Shown piece by piece: positions 33,782 to 46,310 of a stretch of 64,000 nucleotides of DNA. The notes beneath the pieces are model-generated. The model was not told the DNA's origin, did no database searches, and saw only the letters and a list, made by a program, of their open reading frames with translations. A program made the position numbers and the translations under genes. The stretch is from Viola odorata (taxonomy: Eukaryota > Streptophyta > Magnoliopsida > Malpighiales > Violaceae): positions 11,981,893 to 12,045,892 of the forward strand of contig OY829545.1 in NCBI GenBank assembly GCA_963691705.1. Reading direction: 5' to 3'. Each line of letters begins with the position of its first letter. Positions within the stretch are counted from its first letter, which is position 1.

Positions 33782-35652
33782 GAGCATATCAAACAATCAA
33801 TCAATTTCAACCAAAAAAAAAAATCAAACAATCAATTATTGCATTTAACTATAAAAGGAACTGTAATGGAACCTTCCAAATCAAAGTAATATATTTCGGA
33901 TTTCCAAATAAAGCATATTATAAAGATTTGTCTAGCACACAAGGGAAAACATATGCCAAACTGTGCAGAACCCCAATTTGGAGTCAATTTTAGGGGAGTT
34001 CTAAAACCTATAAATCATTGGCAAGGAGACAACTATGAGATGACACATTCATGAAATATAAGTTCTTTCCAGTTTGGGAGATGCGACAACTTCGGTATTG
34101 ATATATTACTATCAAAATTTCTCTCAGATTATGGTAGTTGTAAAATTACCATTTTTCAAATGCATCAAGCGCAGTAATCTTACTGATAAAAGCGGTCAAA
34201 ATTGACGTACAATTGATATATGATTACAACTTCTCAGATAAGTATTAACACAGTAGCTAATCTACATAAGTAAAAGGGAATCAAGCCCCTAATCACTCAT
34301 AGTAAGGTAATTTTCATCGTCTGAGATGAAAAATCAGATCGTCAACAACAGGATGTCATTAAGATAGTTAAACCACACAATGTGAATGCCTTATGACGAA
34401 ATGGGAAACTGGGATCAATTTAACAAAAGAATGTTCGAGTCACATCTTACAAAGAATGAAAGTGCTGCAGATGCGCAAACAAACATGTAACTGGAATCAA
34501 TTTAAATGGGAACAATTTGAATGTCTTATGACGAAATGGGAAACTGGGATCAATTTAACAAAAGAATGTTCAAGTCACATCTTGCAAAGAATGAAAGCGC
34601 TGCAGATGCGCACACAAACATGTAACTGAAGCATGTAAAATTCTATAAGGAACAGATCGACCACTTGCAAAGAAACGGAAATTTGAGGATAAACTTGACA
34701 GATCCCAAAAGTGAAGGTACACTAAGTCAATACCTATAATATGCGCGTTGAACCTTGCAGTGTTATTCATAGGTATGGCTGAAAGACAAGACCATAAAAA
34801 AGAAAACTCTAGAAACAAACCCTAAATATGCCTCTCAGTGTTCATCTTATGAATATCAGAAAGAGCTCATAAGCATTCTTTCAATCAACACTTCAACAAA
34901 GTTCATTCTACCGGGCTGTTCCATTAGGTTCTTCAATCCATTAAAGTGCCCTTGCCGCAATACACAATCAAAACAAGGAACATAGCCAACAACAGAACCT
35001 TCAGCACCACGTAAACAGGAATTTTATCTCTGGATTTTAGGAAGAAGAACTAGAGCAAACCATCCCCTCAAAAAATAGACTAACTAGGCAAACAACAAGA
35101 GACCAATACGATCACAAAAATAGAGCCAGCCCAATGAACTTCCAAGCTTGCAACACAGACAAGAAGGAAACCAAACAATGCACACATGAATTGCATCCGG
35201 AACCAGAAACTGACGAATACCCATTTGCTAAAATCAACCCAGAAATCCTAAACTGACAACTAATCGAAAAGGAAAAACGGTAAACACAAAGTACCCAACA
35301 GCCCAAAATTATTGAATTGAAAAATCACGACAAAGCAAAATCCACAAGACTACGAAAAAAATTTAGAGAGAAAATAAAGGAGCAGAAGCTTACCACTGAG
35401 CTTAATCTTTTCTTCAGCGTCAAAACTATTGAGGTTGTTAACTGAGTGGAAAGGGAAGATCCAAAAGATCCCAGATAGCAAAAGACTCAAACTAAGAAGC
35501 AGAACAAAAACGCATCTAAAGCTGAACTCCAATTCCAAAATTCTTAACACCCCAACCATCGGACAACACCTCTGACAAAAGACTGGCCAGTTCGCTGCAG
35601 CCCGAGCATGATGACCCTGCTGCTGCAGATTTCGTAGCTCTCCTTTGCCCAT
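32122..35652 (-). CDS. Proline-rich single-pass membrane protein, DUF7036 type
   Basis: Four exons on the minus strand: 35652-35394, 33662-33553, 33473-33105 and 32745-32122, in consistent phase, about 453 aa. Residues 45-70 are a strong hydrophobic span (VFVLLLSLSLLLSG) after a Cys-containing N-terminus, so the protein is probably a signal-anchored or secretory-pathway protein. Residues about 85-300 form a conserved alpha/beta-like domain; the last 130 residues are Pro/Ser-rich with PAPAPAPVP and SPPPP runs typical of hydroxyproline-rich wall proteins. The architecture matches plant proteins annotated as hydroxyproline-rich/DUF7036, whose function is not known to me. The last exon has a strong internal donor (t|gtaagttt on the minus strand at about 32137), so the true C-terminus may lie in another exon. 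Confidence 0.75.
33747..33779. repeat. (AT)n microsatellite in an intron
   Basis: About 15 TA units lie in the long first intron of the proline-rich protein gene. Confidence 0.93.
34384..34628. repeat. 135-bp tandem duplication in an intron
   Basis: Two copies begin at about 34384 and 34519 and share the phrase gacgaaatgggaaactggga and the following 90 bases, with a handful of differences. They lie in intron 1 (35393-33663) of the proline-rich protein gene. Confidence 0.9.
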
Positions 35653-35966
35653 TGAAATTGCATCTGGAAACCTCTCTCTCTCTCTCCTCTCTCTCTCTCT
35701 ATCGAAAAACGAAAAGGAAAGAAAACCCACTTCTCTCTCTAACAAGTAGTAGAACGAAAGAATGGAGTGGTGGAAGATGGAGAGAGGAGGGACAAGTGTG
35801 GTGACAGTAGGCACATTAGTTTGCTTGCTTCTCTGGATTAAACTAATTAACACAAAGAGAGAGCACTTTTTTTTTCTAGTTTATTATTCTACAAAATCTA
35901 TTCTTTTCTATTATTCCCTCTTTCACTAATCAAATCACTAATCACAAATACCATTAAAATTTGAGT
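35653..35966 (-). promoter_or_regulatory. 5' UTR/promoter of the proline-rich protein gene
   Basis: Directly upstream of the ATG on the minus strand is a (GA)n-rich leader (35669-35700), typical of plant 5' UTRs. No core promoter element can be fixed with confidence. The LINE inserted about 310 bp upstream of the ATG. Confidence 0.5.
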
Positions 35967-38900
35967 ACTAGTCCGGCGGCGGTTGCTGAGCAACCCCGCC
36001 TAGAGCCATGAGTCTCTTGTTTTGGAACTTCTGGGAGTTTGGGAACCCTCAGGTAAGGGCAAACTTTTTAAAGTTGCTAGGTTTAGAGTTTTCTGCTTTA
36101 GTTTTTTTGTCTGAAACTAAGCTGTATGAAAGTGAGTTTCGTACTCTTAATAATAAATGATCTTTTCATTATGTGCTTGCGGTTGATTGTGAAGGAGACA
36201 CTAGGAGGGGTGGTTTGGCTTTGATGTGTAGGAAGGATATCTCTGTGAATGTGTTACATTGCGATGCACATTGTATAGATATTGAATTGCTGAATGGTCT
36301 ATCGAATGGCCCTCCTTGGAGATTTACGGGCATATACGGATGGCCGAGCAGGGCGGATAAACACAGAACCTGGGATATGCTCAGATCAAGAAAGGATAAG
36401 AGCTCCCTTCCATGGATTTGTGTTGGGGATTTCAATGAAGTGTTGTGGGGTCATGAGAAATTGGGAGGCACAGATAAGAATTTCAACGAGATGGATGCGT
36501 TTCGGTGCACGATTGCCGACTGCAACCTGATCGACCTCGGTTTCTCAGGGCCCAAGTTTACCTGGTACAATAACCAACGGGGACACGGAACAATAATGGA
36601 GAGACTCGATAGGGGGCTGGCGAATGAGAAGTGGAGGAGTTGTTTCCCCGAAGCTACAGTGCACCATCTTCCCCGGTTCGGATCAGATCACTGCCCGATA
36701 CAGATACAGTTGACACAAACAGCTAATAGGGCCCCTAGGGGTAAAGTGTTCCGTTTTGAGGCGACATGGATTAGAGAGGAGTCGTGTTTTGAGTTTGTTA
36801 AAGAGATGTGGAGTGGGACGGAGCTTCAGGGAGATGGCGATCCACTTGATCAGCGTCTACGGCTCTGTGGGTCGAAGCTTACTAGGTGGAGTAAGGAGGT
36901 GTTTGGGAATGTTCACAGGTCCATTGTTGAGAAGAGAGAAAATTTGGGTTGGTTGCAGAAACAACCAGTGACGGATCCCACCCTAGATAAAATTGAGCGT
37001 GTTAGTAAAGAGATTGAGGAATTAATCCATAGGGAAGAAGTAATGTGGAAACAGCGATCTCGGGTCCTTTGGCTTGAAGAAGGGGATAGGAACACTAAAT
37101 TCTTCCATGCTCGAGCTTCTCAGAGGAAGAAGAAGAATACTATTGATAGAATTCAGGATGAATCGGGCTGTTGGAAGGAGTCTCGTGAGGAAGTAGAAGG
37201 GACATTCCTAGAGTACTATAAGTCTTTATTTTCTTCTGGAGGTTGTGACCTTTCTTCAAATGTTTTACAAATTATCACCCCCCGTGTTTCCAATCCCATG
37301 AACTTGTGTCTCGACCAGATCTTTACTAAAGATGAAGTTTTAAAAGCCTTAAAGCAGATGCACCCCACTAAGGCCCCTGGGCCGGATGGGATGCCTCCGC
37401 TCTTTTTTCAAAAAATTTGGTCTTTTCTTGAAAATCCTGTTTGTAAAGTGGTTCTCGGAATTTTAAATGATTGGGAGGACCCCAGCTACCTCAATCACAC
37501 CTTCATCACCCTTATCCCTAAAGTAGCAAATCCTTCCAAGTGCTTCCAATTTCGACCAATCAGCCTTTGTAACGTCGTTTTCAAAATGATTACCAAAGTG
37601 TTGGCAAACCGCCTGAAGAAGATTCTGCCGAATATAGTGGCGGAGAATCAGAGTGCTTTCATTCCTGGCAGACTCATTACAGACAATGCCCTGATTGCCC
37701 AAGAGATTTTCCATGGGATGAACACCAAGAGCTCTGGCCCCGGGTGGATGAGCGTTAAACTGGATATGAGTAAGGCCTACGACAGGGTTGAGTGGTCTTT
37801 TTTGGAGGCGATCATGTCTCGTATGGGGTTCTCTTCTCGCTGGACATCACTGGTCATGCGCTACGTTTCTTCTGTCTCATATGCCATCCTCCTAAATGGA
37901 ACCCCTAGCCCTACGTTTTACCCAGGGAGGGGTCTTCGGCAGGGGGATCCCCTGTCCCCTTATTTGTTCCTCCTTTGCGCAGAGGGCCTTTCGGCGATGT
38001 TTCAAGCCGCAGCCTCGGCTAATAGGATTCATGGTTACAAGATCTGTCGAGATAGCCCAGAGGTCAGCCACTTGTTCTACGCGGACGACAGTCTCATCTT
38101 TGCAAAGGCAGACGAGGAGGAGGCAGAGGTCATCAGTTCGATTTTGAAGGACTATGAGGAGGCTTCGGGCCAGAAGGTCAACATAGACAAATCAAAGGTA
38201 TGCTTCAATAAGAACGTCGGCCAAGATACTAGAACAAGAGTTTTAGGAAGATTAGGCATGAGGGGAACGGAGTCACATGAGAAGTATTTAGGGCTTCCAG
38301 TTTCCTTTAGTAGATCCAAAAAAGGAATGTTTGCATCGATTCGAGATAGGGTCTGCAAGAGGCTGGGGGGTGGAAAGAAAAGAAATTATCTCAGGCAGGG
38401 AGAGAAGTACTGATTAAATCGGTCGTCCAATCCATCCCTACATATTTGATGAGCTACTTTGAAATCCCAATCTCCATATGTGAAGAGATCGAGAAGGCTA
38501 CTAGGAGATTCTGGTGGGGGGGATCCTCGGATGAGCGCAAGATGCACTGGGTCTCCTGGGATAAGTTATGTAGATCAAAGGAGGTGGGAGGTTTGGGCTT
38601 CAGGAAAGTTCGGGATTTCAACCTAGCATTGCTTGCTAAGCAAGGTTGGCGTTTACAGAAACACCCGCACTCGTTAGATCTGGAAAGCCAGGTATTACCC
38701 CCGCTCAGACTTCTTAGAGGCAGGGGTGGGATATCGCCCCAGCTATGTTTGGCGGAGCATTATGGCTGGGCGAGAGGTCATTCAGAAAGGTTGTTTCTAG
38801 CGGGTGGGGAATGGGGAGCGGATACGGATTTGGAAGGTTCCATGGCTACCATCAACGCCAAACGGAATGATCGCTGCACCGGTGTCTGTGCTGGATGAGG

Positions 38901-40125
38901 AGGCAACAGTGGCTGAACTTATTGACCGGGATCAACGTTGCTGGAGGACTGACCTAGTGGAGCAACTCTTTCTACCGCAAGAAGTATCGAAAATTTTAAG
39001 CCTACCGCTTAGTCGGGATGAGGCGAATGATACTCTTGTGTGGAGGGGCACTACACATGGGAAGTATTCGGTTCGCAGTGGGTACCACAGTCTTACGTCG
39101 CCAGTCACCCAGGGTGACCAGGGCTCGAATAGAGGTTGGTGGAAACACCTTTGGGGTCTCACTATCCCCCCAAAGTTTAAAAACTTCATGTGGAGGCTAG
39201 GAAATGGATCCATCCCGACTAGAGTAAACCTGGAAAGGAGAGGAGTACTGGTGGATCCGGTGTGCCCCTGCTGTTATGAGGAGGTAGAGTCAACTTCACA
39301 CTTACTAGTGTCTTGCCCTTTCGCGGCTGGGGTGTGGGCAAAATTCGACTTCTGGGGCAGAGTTCCAAGCCTTTACGGGGAGAACTGGGTTGAGTGGCTC
39401 ACGGCTGCATGGACGTCTCTGGATGATCAGAGTCTCGAAATGTTGATCTCTACCCTTTGGTCGCTGTGGACTTCAAGGAACAACAGGATTTTCTGTCAAC
39501 GAGACGAATCTGCCCAGGAGGTGGTCATCAGGGGAGGGAAATTGCTGACAGATTTTAAGGAGGCCTGGCGCCCGCCTCAGAAGTCTCCTTCCCCTGCATG
39601 CCAACCCATCGACCCGAAATGGTCCCCCTCCCCTCCGGGGATTGTCAAGGTTAACACTGATGCTGCTGTTGGGAGTTCCGGGACTGGACTGGGTTTCATT
39701 GCTCGAGACGGAATGGGCAGGCCGATCTTCTCTGGGGCCATTTTCCTCCCACATAAGACCGACGCGCCAACCGCGGAGGCACTGGCGCTCAGAGACGCTC
39801 TCACGCAGGCTAGGCAATGGGGGTGTGAAAGGGTCATCATGGAGTCGGACTGTCTGCAAAACATCTTGGCCCTTACCAATGATGAGCTTCCTGGAACCTA
39901 TACGGGTTTGGTCCTGGAGGAAGTGGCTCGGTTGGCCTCTACTTTCCGTAGTTGCTCCTTTAAGCATGCTAAGCGGACCTCGAATGTTCCCGCACATGAG
40001 TTGAGCTAACTGGCTTTAATTTCCGGTTTAGGAAATGTATGGATAGGGGAATACCCCGAGGCGATCGCGCCTTTTGTACTTGCTGATCTAAATTAATCTT
40101 ATTTTTTCCTTTCAAAAAAAAAAAA
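35967..40125 (+). mobile_element. L1-type LINE, ORF2 only, with target-site duplication
   Basis: The element ends in a poly(A) and is flanked by a 14-bp direct repeat with one mismatch: attaaaatttgagt (35953-35966) and attaaaattagagt (40126-40139). Domains in order: AP-endonuclease (36008 to about 36720, with VGDFNE and GSDHCPI motifs), reverse transcriptase (about 37300-38200, with the YADD box at 38079-38090), RT zinc-binding region (about 39260-39330) and a type I RNase H with Asp/Glu/Asp (39650-39850). Only about 40 bp precede the ORF2 start and ORF1 is missing, so it is 5'-truncated at or near the ORF2 start. It is dead: TGA at 36158-36160, a frameshift in a G run near 38365, a further shift near 38685, and a TAG near 38800. 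Confidence 0.92.
36008..40009 (+). pseudogene. LINE ORF2: endonuclease, reverse transcriptase, RNase H
   Basis: The reading frame runs 36008-38413, then a shifted frame from about 38400 to 38690, then the final frame to 40009. The RT core is open and carries the catalytic YADD. The C-terminal RNase H (NTDAAV, AEALALRDAL and ESDC motifs) is typical of plant L1 clades that acquired an RNase H domain. The enzyme would nick target DNA and prime cDNA synthesis from the nick, but several breaks now prevent a full product. Confidence 0.9.
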
Positions 40126-40139
40126 ATTAAAATTAGAGT

Positions 40140-41286
40140 TGAAAAACCCTCTTGTTTTCTTCCTCTCCTCAACCTCCCCAAGCAAAAAGACAACAAGCAT
40201 ACGTGTATGTTTTCTATTGGAGAATTTCTTTTATACTTACTATTGTTTAATCAATTCATCACTCTCTACTAGGTACTACAAATCTAATTTTATTTAGTTT
40301 TACTAGCTACTACAACTTAATCTAACAAAATTTATATTATTGAGTCTTTCTTTTTCTTCCTTTATTCTCTCAGTAATAATCCTATTTTTTTATTATCGAT
40401 ACTCGAATAGGTGTATATTTTCTTAATGAAAAAGTTGATGATATTCTAAAACAAATATATTTTGATTCAACAACACGATTTTAGGCCATAAACGACAATT
40501 ATGGACTCACTTATTTTTAAAAAAAATAATGGTTGAACAATGATTTTTAATTATGTATTAGTAAACTAATGGTGTTTTTTTGTTGTTGTTCCTAATTGTA
40601 TTGGGTTATATAATTTAGGCTACCCAACGTTGAAACTTGAGAGGAAGCAAAGGTGAAGAGGAAAGTGAGTGAGAAAAACGTGTTAAAAAGCAAGAGAAGG
40701 TATTGGATTGGAGGAAATTATATAATTAAATAATAAAACTTGACAAAAGAGCAAAGGTTTTTTGATTTTGATGGAAATTATATTTATGATAATTATTCTA
40801 CTCTTAATCTCACTTTTATTATGTATTTGTCCATTTCTTTTTAGCTTAATTACCTTTTTGGCACTTATGTTTGTCCAAAAAATTTAAATTGCACCCTGCA
40901 TTAATTAAATTTCGAATTATATTTGTATTTGCCCAACATGTTTCAATTAGCACCCTTCTCTCTCTTTTTTCAGAATTAATAATTTGGAATTCCAAAAATT
41001 GATTTTCTTTTCAAACGTGACACTCTATGTTCTAAGTGGTATATTAGATGATTATTTAAAAAAGAAACTAGACACATCGGCAAAGGAACGTAATTACGTT
41101 TGGTCCATCTCTTTTGAGAAATTATACAATATTGTTGGTTTTTCATCTCAACGTGCACACAAAAATCGCACAACTAATAAAATTATATTACATCATCCGT
41201 GACTGATTACATGTAAGTTGGTCCTCTAAGATTTTACCCACAATTACTAAGATTTTTAGTACCTTTTAAATTTTAAATTTTATCAT
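40140..41286. other. AT-rich intergenic region
   Basis: No gene, RNA or element boundary is recognised. Confidence 0.45.
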
Positions 41287-42808
41287 CACTACAAGAAAAT
41301 GAGACATTAGAGACGGTGAAAACAGTCTTTAATTTGTCACTCAGGTGAATTAGTGACTAAAATCATCATCACTAGGTTTTATCTCTAAAATCGACCATCC
41401 TAATTTTAGTGACAAAATTACTTTGTCATTGTTACTTGTGATGAGTTTATTCGGTCATTATTATGGTTGTTAAACTGTTCCTAAAAATTAAAAATGATAA
41501 GGAGTTTAGAATCAAAATTTATTATGATGGTCAGTATTTAGTCTGTATAATAGGCCACTAATACGTCATTATATTCTTTATAATTATAGATATGGAAAAA
41601 AATGAAGTAGTCACAAGAATGTCACTAGTTAGCAAGGTAGTCAAACCCGATCCGACCGATTCGACTGGGAAAACTGATGACCGGCCACTAGGGCGGGTTT
41701 GAAATCACTTTAAACCCTCTTTTATAGGTTTTCAAGCAGTTCAGTCAGATTAACTAGTGACCCGATTGACCCATTCAATGGGTTTTTCTAGGTTGATTCA
41801 ATCTTTTTAATAAAAAATATATATAATAAAAAAATCTACTCAACCTCAACCCAATTAATTTGATCAAGAACAATTTTTTTTGACTGAACTATATTATTTG
41901 TGGGCCTAATAAAAATATAAGTCTATGCTCAATATGTACAATACATCAATGATCCATGATTATTGTCAATTTTATAGATTTATGGGGAGACGTAGTAGTT
42001 GCGTTCTTTTTTATGTTGTATTATTTTATATCATGCATTCTTCTTCTTTTTCCTTCCTTTAGTTCATTGTGCCATTTCTGTGACTTTATTTATATTTTTT
42101 TTTTCTTAACTTTCATTAATTGTTTTCATTTTCAATACATGCACATTATAGATTGTAATTGATGATTCATATTTTTCTTCTAAACATTTTCAACAAAAAA
42201 ATTTAAAATCAAAAGTACACATTATTTTTAGCATTCCTACTTTTTATCAATATATTATTGACAAAGAAAATAAATTCTCTGTATAACGCCACTAGAATTT
42301 TCTCTATATCATTGTAACTTTTTTGTTATGTTAATTCTCATACATTTAAAGACAATATTAATAACATATTTTTTGTCATTAATAGGCGGTCACAAAGAGG
42401 TTACAAACAAAAAATTTACAATTATTTTTTTAGAATTATGAAATTTTTATCCACATATTAGTAACAAATGTTCTTTTGTCACTACATAGTGTCACAATAA
42501 TTGTCTCTAAATCACAGTGCCCTTTTATTTTCCTAATCCTTATACTTTTAGAGACAAAATAAGTGATAAGTTTTTTTTGTCAATAACAATAGTCACTAAT
42601 AGGTTACAAATATGTCATCGCATACTTCTTATCATTTATTTATAGAATTCCTGAAAATATTTTCAACACATTGGTGACAAACAAAAATGGTGATTGAAAA
42701 TTTGTCACTAAATTGTCATTATTGAAGTCTCAAATGACTAATTATTTTTTTCCTCAATACAAACTCACTTTAGTCGTTGAGTCATTATTGTCTCATTTTC
42801 TAATAGTG
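41287..42808. mobile_element. Non-autonomous CACTA (En/Spm) transposon
   Basis: The left end starts CACTACAAGAAAATGAGACA and the right end is the inverted CACTATTAGAAAATGAGACA. Both are flanked by the 3-bp duplication cat (41284-41286 and 42809-42811), as expected for CACTA elements. Many short gtcac/gtgac words in both orientations near each end look like subterminal transposase-binding repeats. No transposase is encoded in the 1,522 bp. Around 41640-41820 lies a GC-richer insert-like stretch with ccgatccgaccgattcg words that may be another element. Confidence 0.88.
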
Positions 42809-43424
42809 CATTCATCATGTCCACTCACTGTTCTTAAACAATAACTTTATTACTTAGACGATTTTTATGTATACGCTGACAATTTTGGCACAAAACCTAC
42901 CGATGAACCTCGGCACGGAATTTAGATTTCTAGAATTGTTAGCATTAACTTTTTCCATTTTCGATTTTGCTTTTGGGTTGTAATTGTTTTGTAAGGAGGA
43001 AGCTACCTGGGTTGTCTTTTGATAAAAGAAAAAAGAAAAATAAAGGAACAACATGCCGTCACACGTGGGTAATAAAATTATGAATCATATGATATTGGGT
43101 TTAAATCTAATGATTTTTGAGGTTGAGAACGTGCAAAATGATATTCTTGTCTTTGCTTGCACAAAGTTTTTTCTATTTTTCTTAATTAATTGCCGGGAGT
43201 TTAATGGGTTTAAAATAACATTGCAATAATACACGGGCTTAGCCCACGAAGCCCAATTGTTTTCTGAGTAGAGTAAGCCCAATTCAAGCCCTATTGAATT
43301 TTGTGTTTTACTTTTGAAAAGGGGCGTGGTCTATGTTGAGTGGAGGACGGGGTGAAAATGAAATAGATGGGCGATAGATCAAGTGCGAGTCCGTAGGTAT
43401 GGTAAGGTACGGTACAGTTTAGTA
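42809..43424. other. Intergenic region
   Basis: No gene recognised. Confidence 0.4.
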
Positions 43425-43633
43425 CTCATTCCTGTACAATTAAGTGTCCTATTTGACCGGGTGACTCACTATTTGACCCTAAAAAATTTCGTACTTTTTT
43501 CCGAACGTCGGTTAATCCTTAACATGTTTGCGAGAAAAAGTTAGGGACAAAATTATCTCAAATAGTGAATCATTTGGTCTCTTTAAAATGCGTGCCCAAA
43601 TTTTTTAGGACACTTAATTGTTGACGGAAAGAG
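43425..43633. mobile_element. Stowaway-like MITE
   Basis: Diverged inverted ends (ctcattcctgtacaattaag and its inverted partner ending gacggaaagag) are flanked by TA. The interior shares the actcactatttga and ttcgtacttttt phrases with the MITE at 387-622, so both belong to one family. Confidence 0.72.
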
Positions 43634-44950
43634 TAATATTAGAACTTTTTGTATGGTTGAATTTTTTCTTTACCATCGTAGTAAAATATTCGTTTTATTT
43701 GTGGAGTAAGCATATCGCCGAACTATATAACACAAAGTGTCTTTCTTTTTTCTTCTTTTCTTTTAAGTATTCCATATTTTTGTGTTTTGATTGCAATCAA
43801 ACAACCTTTATTTATTTATTCTTTTAATCAGTTCAAGTGATGGCAGAGTTAGCAAATCATTCATGTCGTTGAAAAACTAAAAAGTAAACCATATGTACGT
43901 ACGTACTCGAACACGGTTTCTAATTTTAACTCGTAAAAACGATATGCATTAAATCCTCAAAATTTTAATTTAAATTAAAACACAACACCTAATTTTTTTT
44001 AATTCATTTTAGTAGTATTAAAAAGATTTCAATTCACAATTTAGTTTTTTATTAATGTAAAATATATGTAGAAATTTAGATTAAAGTTCGAAATTTAAGT
44101 TTATTTTTTCTTTTTTTGTTGAAAAAATACCTCTTAGAAATCAATATATGTACTTAATTATTGAGTTATTTATTTATAAAATCTAGGACTTAGATTATTT
44201 CCATACCATGCAAGGCTGCTACTAACATCTAGATGACTTTTTGATGACAACTTTTGAATTCATAGATGTTAATTTCAAAGTAGTGTGAGTATTCTCACAC
44301 CTTATATTTATATTTTCACATCTTTTATTTATGAATTGATTATACTACCCTTATTAATAATTAAAATAGAACTAATATATAGTAAATTCATAAATAAATA
44401 ACGGGTGTGCGATACAATTTAGGGTGTGGAAATACAAGAAATAATGTTTCAAATATAAGAATTTGACTCAAGAAGGTTAGACTTATAGTCTCTTTCCCAT
44501 TAATAGTTGTAGTCTTTGTATATGAAATGCTGAATAATTTAAGCACGTTATTAATTGTGACACTTTGGTGTTTTATTGATACTAGCTAGTCTTAACCAAA
44601 GCTCTTTGCGTGATGATTTTGTGCAAAATATGAACAACTAAAAAAATTTAAATTCGGAAGGAGTAGTATAATGAATTCTGATATATGTAAGAAGTGGCAT
44701 AACTCTTTCAGTTCCAAAACCCTTGAAAAAATTTCAAATTAAATTACATTACTTTTTAATTTCATATTATGTTGTGTGGTTTAAGCAAATTAGCATCATT
44801 AATTAAGGAAGAAACAATTATAAGTGCTCAGATTGATGAAATATGAAATGAGCTCACTGCTTACATGCTACCAGTATCCTATACTTAGAAAAGTAAAAGT
44901 CAGATTTCAATACCTTGACCCCGTTACTAGCTTTTACTGTTAGAAAGCTA
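43634..44950. other. AT-rich intergenic region
   Basis: No gene or element recognised. Confidence 0.4.
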
Positions 44951-45051
44951 CTGCTTTCGATTTTTAATAAATGACTCAAACACCAAAAATTCAAGTAAAG
45001 TGTACAGTAATATTCAGTAGAAAAACGTCATTTATTAAAAACCGAAGGGAG
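44951..45051. mobile_element. Small Stowaway-like MITE, 101 bp
   Basis: The left arm (ctgctttcgatttttaataa...) and right arm (...ttattaaaaaccgaagggag) are inverted copies over about 30 bp, flanked by TA on both sides. There is no coding capacity. Confidence 0.65.
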
Positions 45052-46150
45052 TACTTATCTATACCATCAATATGCAATTAACCTACAGCTATCCCATCAA
45101 ATATTCACAAGAACAATTTAACCTGCCTTGTAAAATTTCGAGTATAATATTATTTAAGAGTTACTATGCAGAAGAACAATTCTACCTAATTTCATACTAT
45201 ATATATGTACATGCATGTTAATGCTATTTGGAAATACATGCTATTAATGTTTTGTTTCATTTCTCAAAACCAACCCCTCCAATTTTGAAGTATCATTCTT
45301 CAATTCAGCCTTTTCAAACATGAATTTAGGATTGTTTTCAACCACTTTTTGCATCCAATGCATTATACTTACCTTATGGTGCTTGGGCTTAGCTGCTCTT
45401 GCAACAAACGCAAATGTGACAGATGAAATTGCCTTGCTTGAGCTCAAATCCAAAATTGCCAAAGACCCTCTTGGGATCATGCAAATGTGGAATTGTCGCA
45501 CCGTCGCGAGCGAAATTTGGGACGCAATGAAAACACATACAATGAAGTCGCCACCCTATTTTTCTAAGGTTTAGGGAAACCTATGGTCCGAAAAAGAAAG
45601 AAAATAAAATAAAAACTAAGGCACGAATAAAAAGGGTCTAAACCCGAGAACTACGGTTCGGGGTCGTATTATGGACTCGGGAAGGTGTTAGGCACCCGAG
45701 TCTCATCCTTAAAAAGGTTACCGGTTCTAAAAAGAGGTGTTTAAGAAATCATGTTGAAAACAAGTAATTGGGCCCTCAGGGGAATCGCCACTTTAGTTCT
45801 TAAATTGGTTCGATTGATTTTATCCTAATTAATTGCCGAGTTGTTAAAAGAAAATAAACATTTTAATCCTCTAAGAAAATAAAAGGGTTGGTTTCAAACC
45901 TAGTCCAATTAAATTTCATCGAGTTTAAAATTAATCCGAATACATGCAAAATTAATTAGACAAGATTACTACCATTTTAATAATCTTCACTAAGGCGACA
46001 ATCCTAGTGAACAACGATGGATCACTATTATCATCGGGCCAATGCACGTGATTAACACTATTTACTAGGTGATTCTAAGCATGTATAGACTAGCATAGTA
46101 CCGTTTTGAGTGAATGCGAAAAACACGTTTGAAAAGAGAAAAACCGGGAA

Positions 46151-46310
46151 GTGGGGTCGAAGCCGCGCACATAACACATTCGTCAATATAGCACAAATTA
46201 AAATACAATCGTGGGGTCGAAGCCGCACACGAGACGCAATCATCAAGATGACATAAATTAAAATAAATTCGTGGGGACGAAGCCGCACACGAAACAAGCA
46301 TAAAATAATC
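46151..46310. repeat. Three 60-bp tandem repeats in the large solo LTR
   Basis: Units begin at 46151, 46211 and 46271 with gtggggtcgaagccgc (the third has one change). The ORFs across them are repeat translations. Confidence 0.88.
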
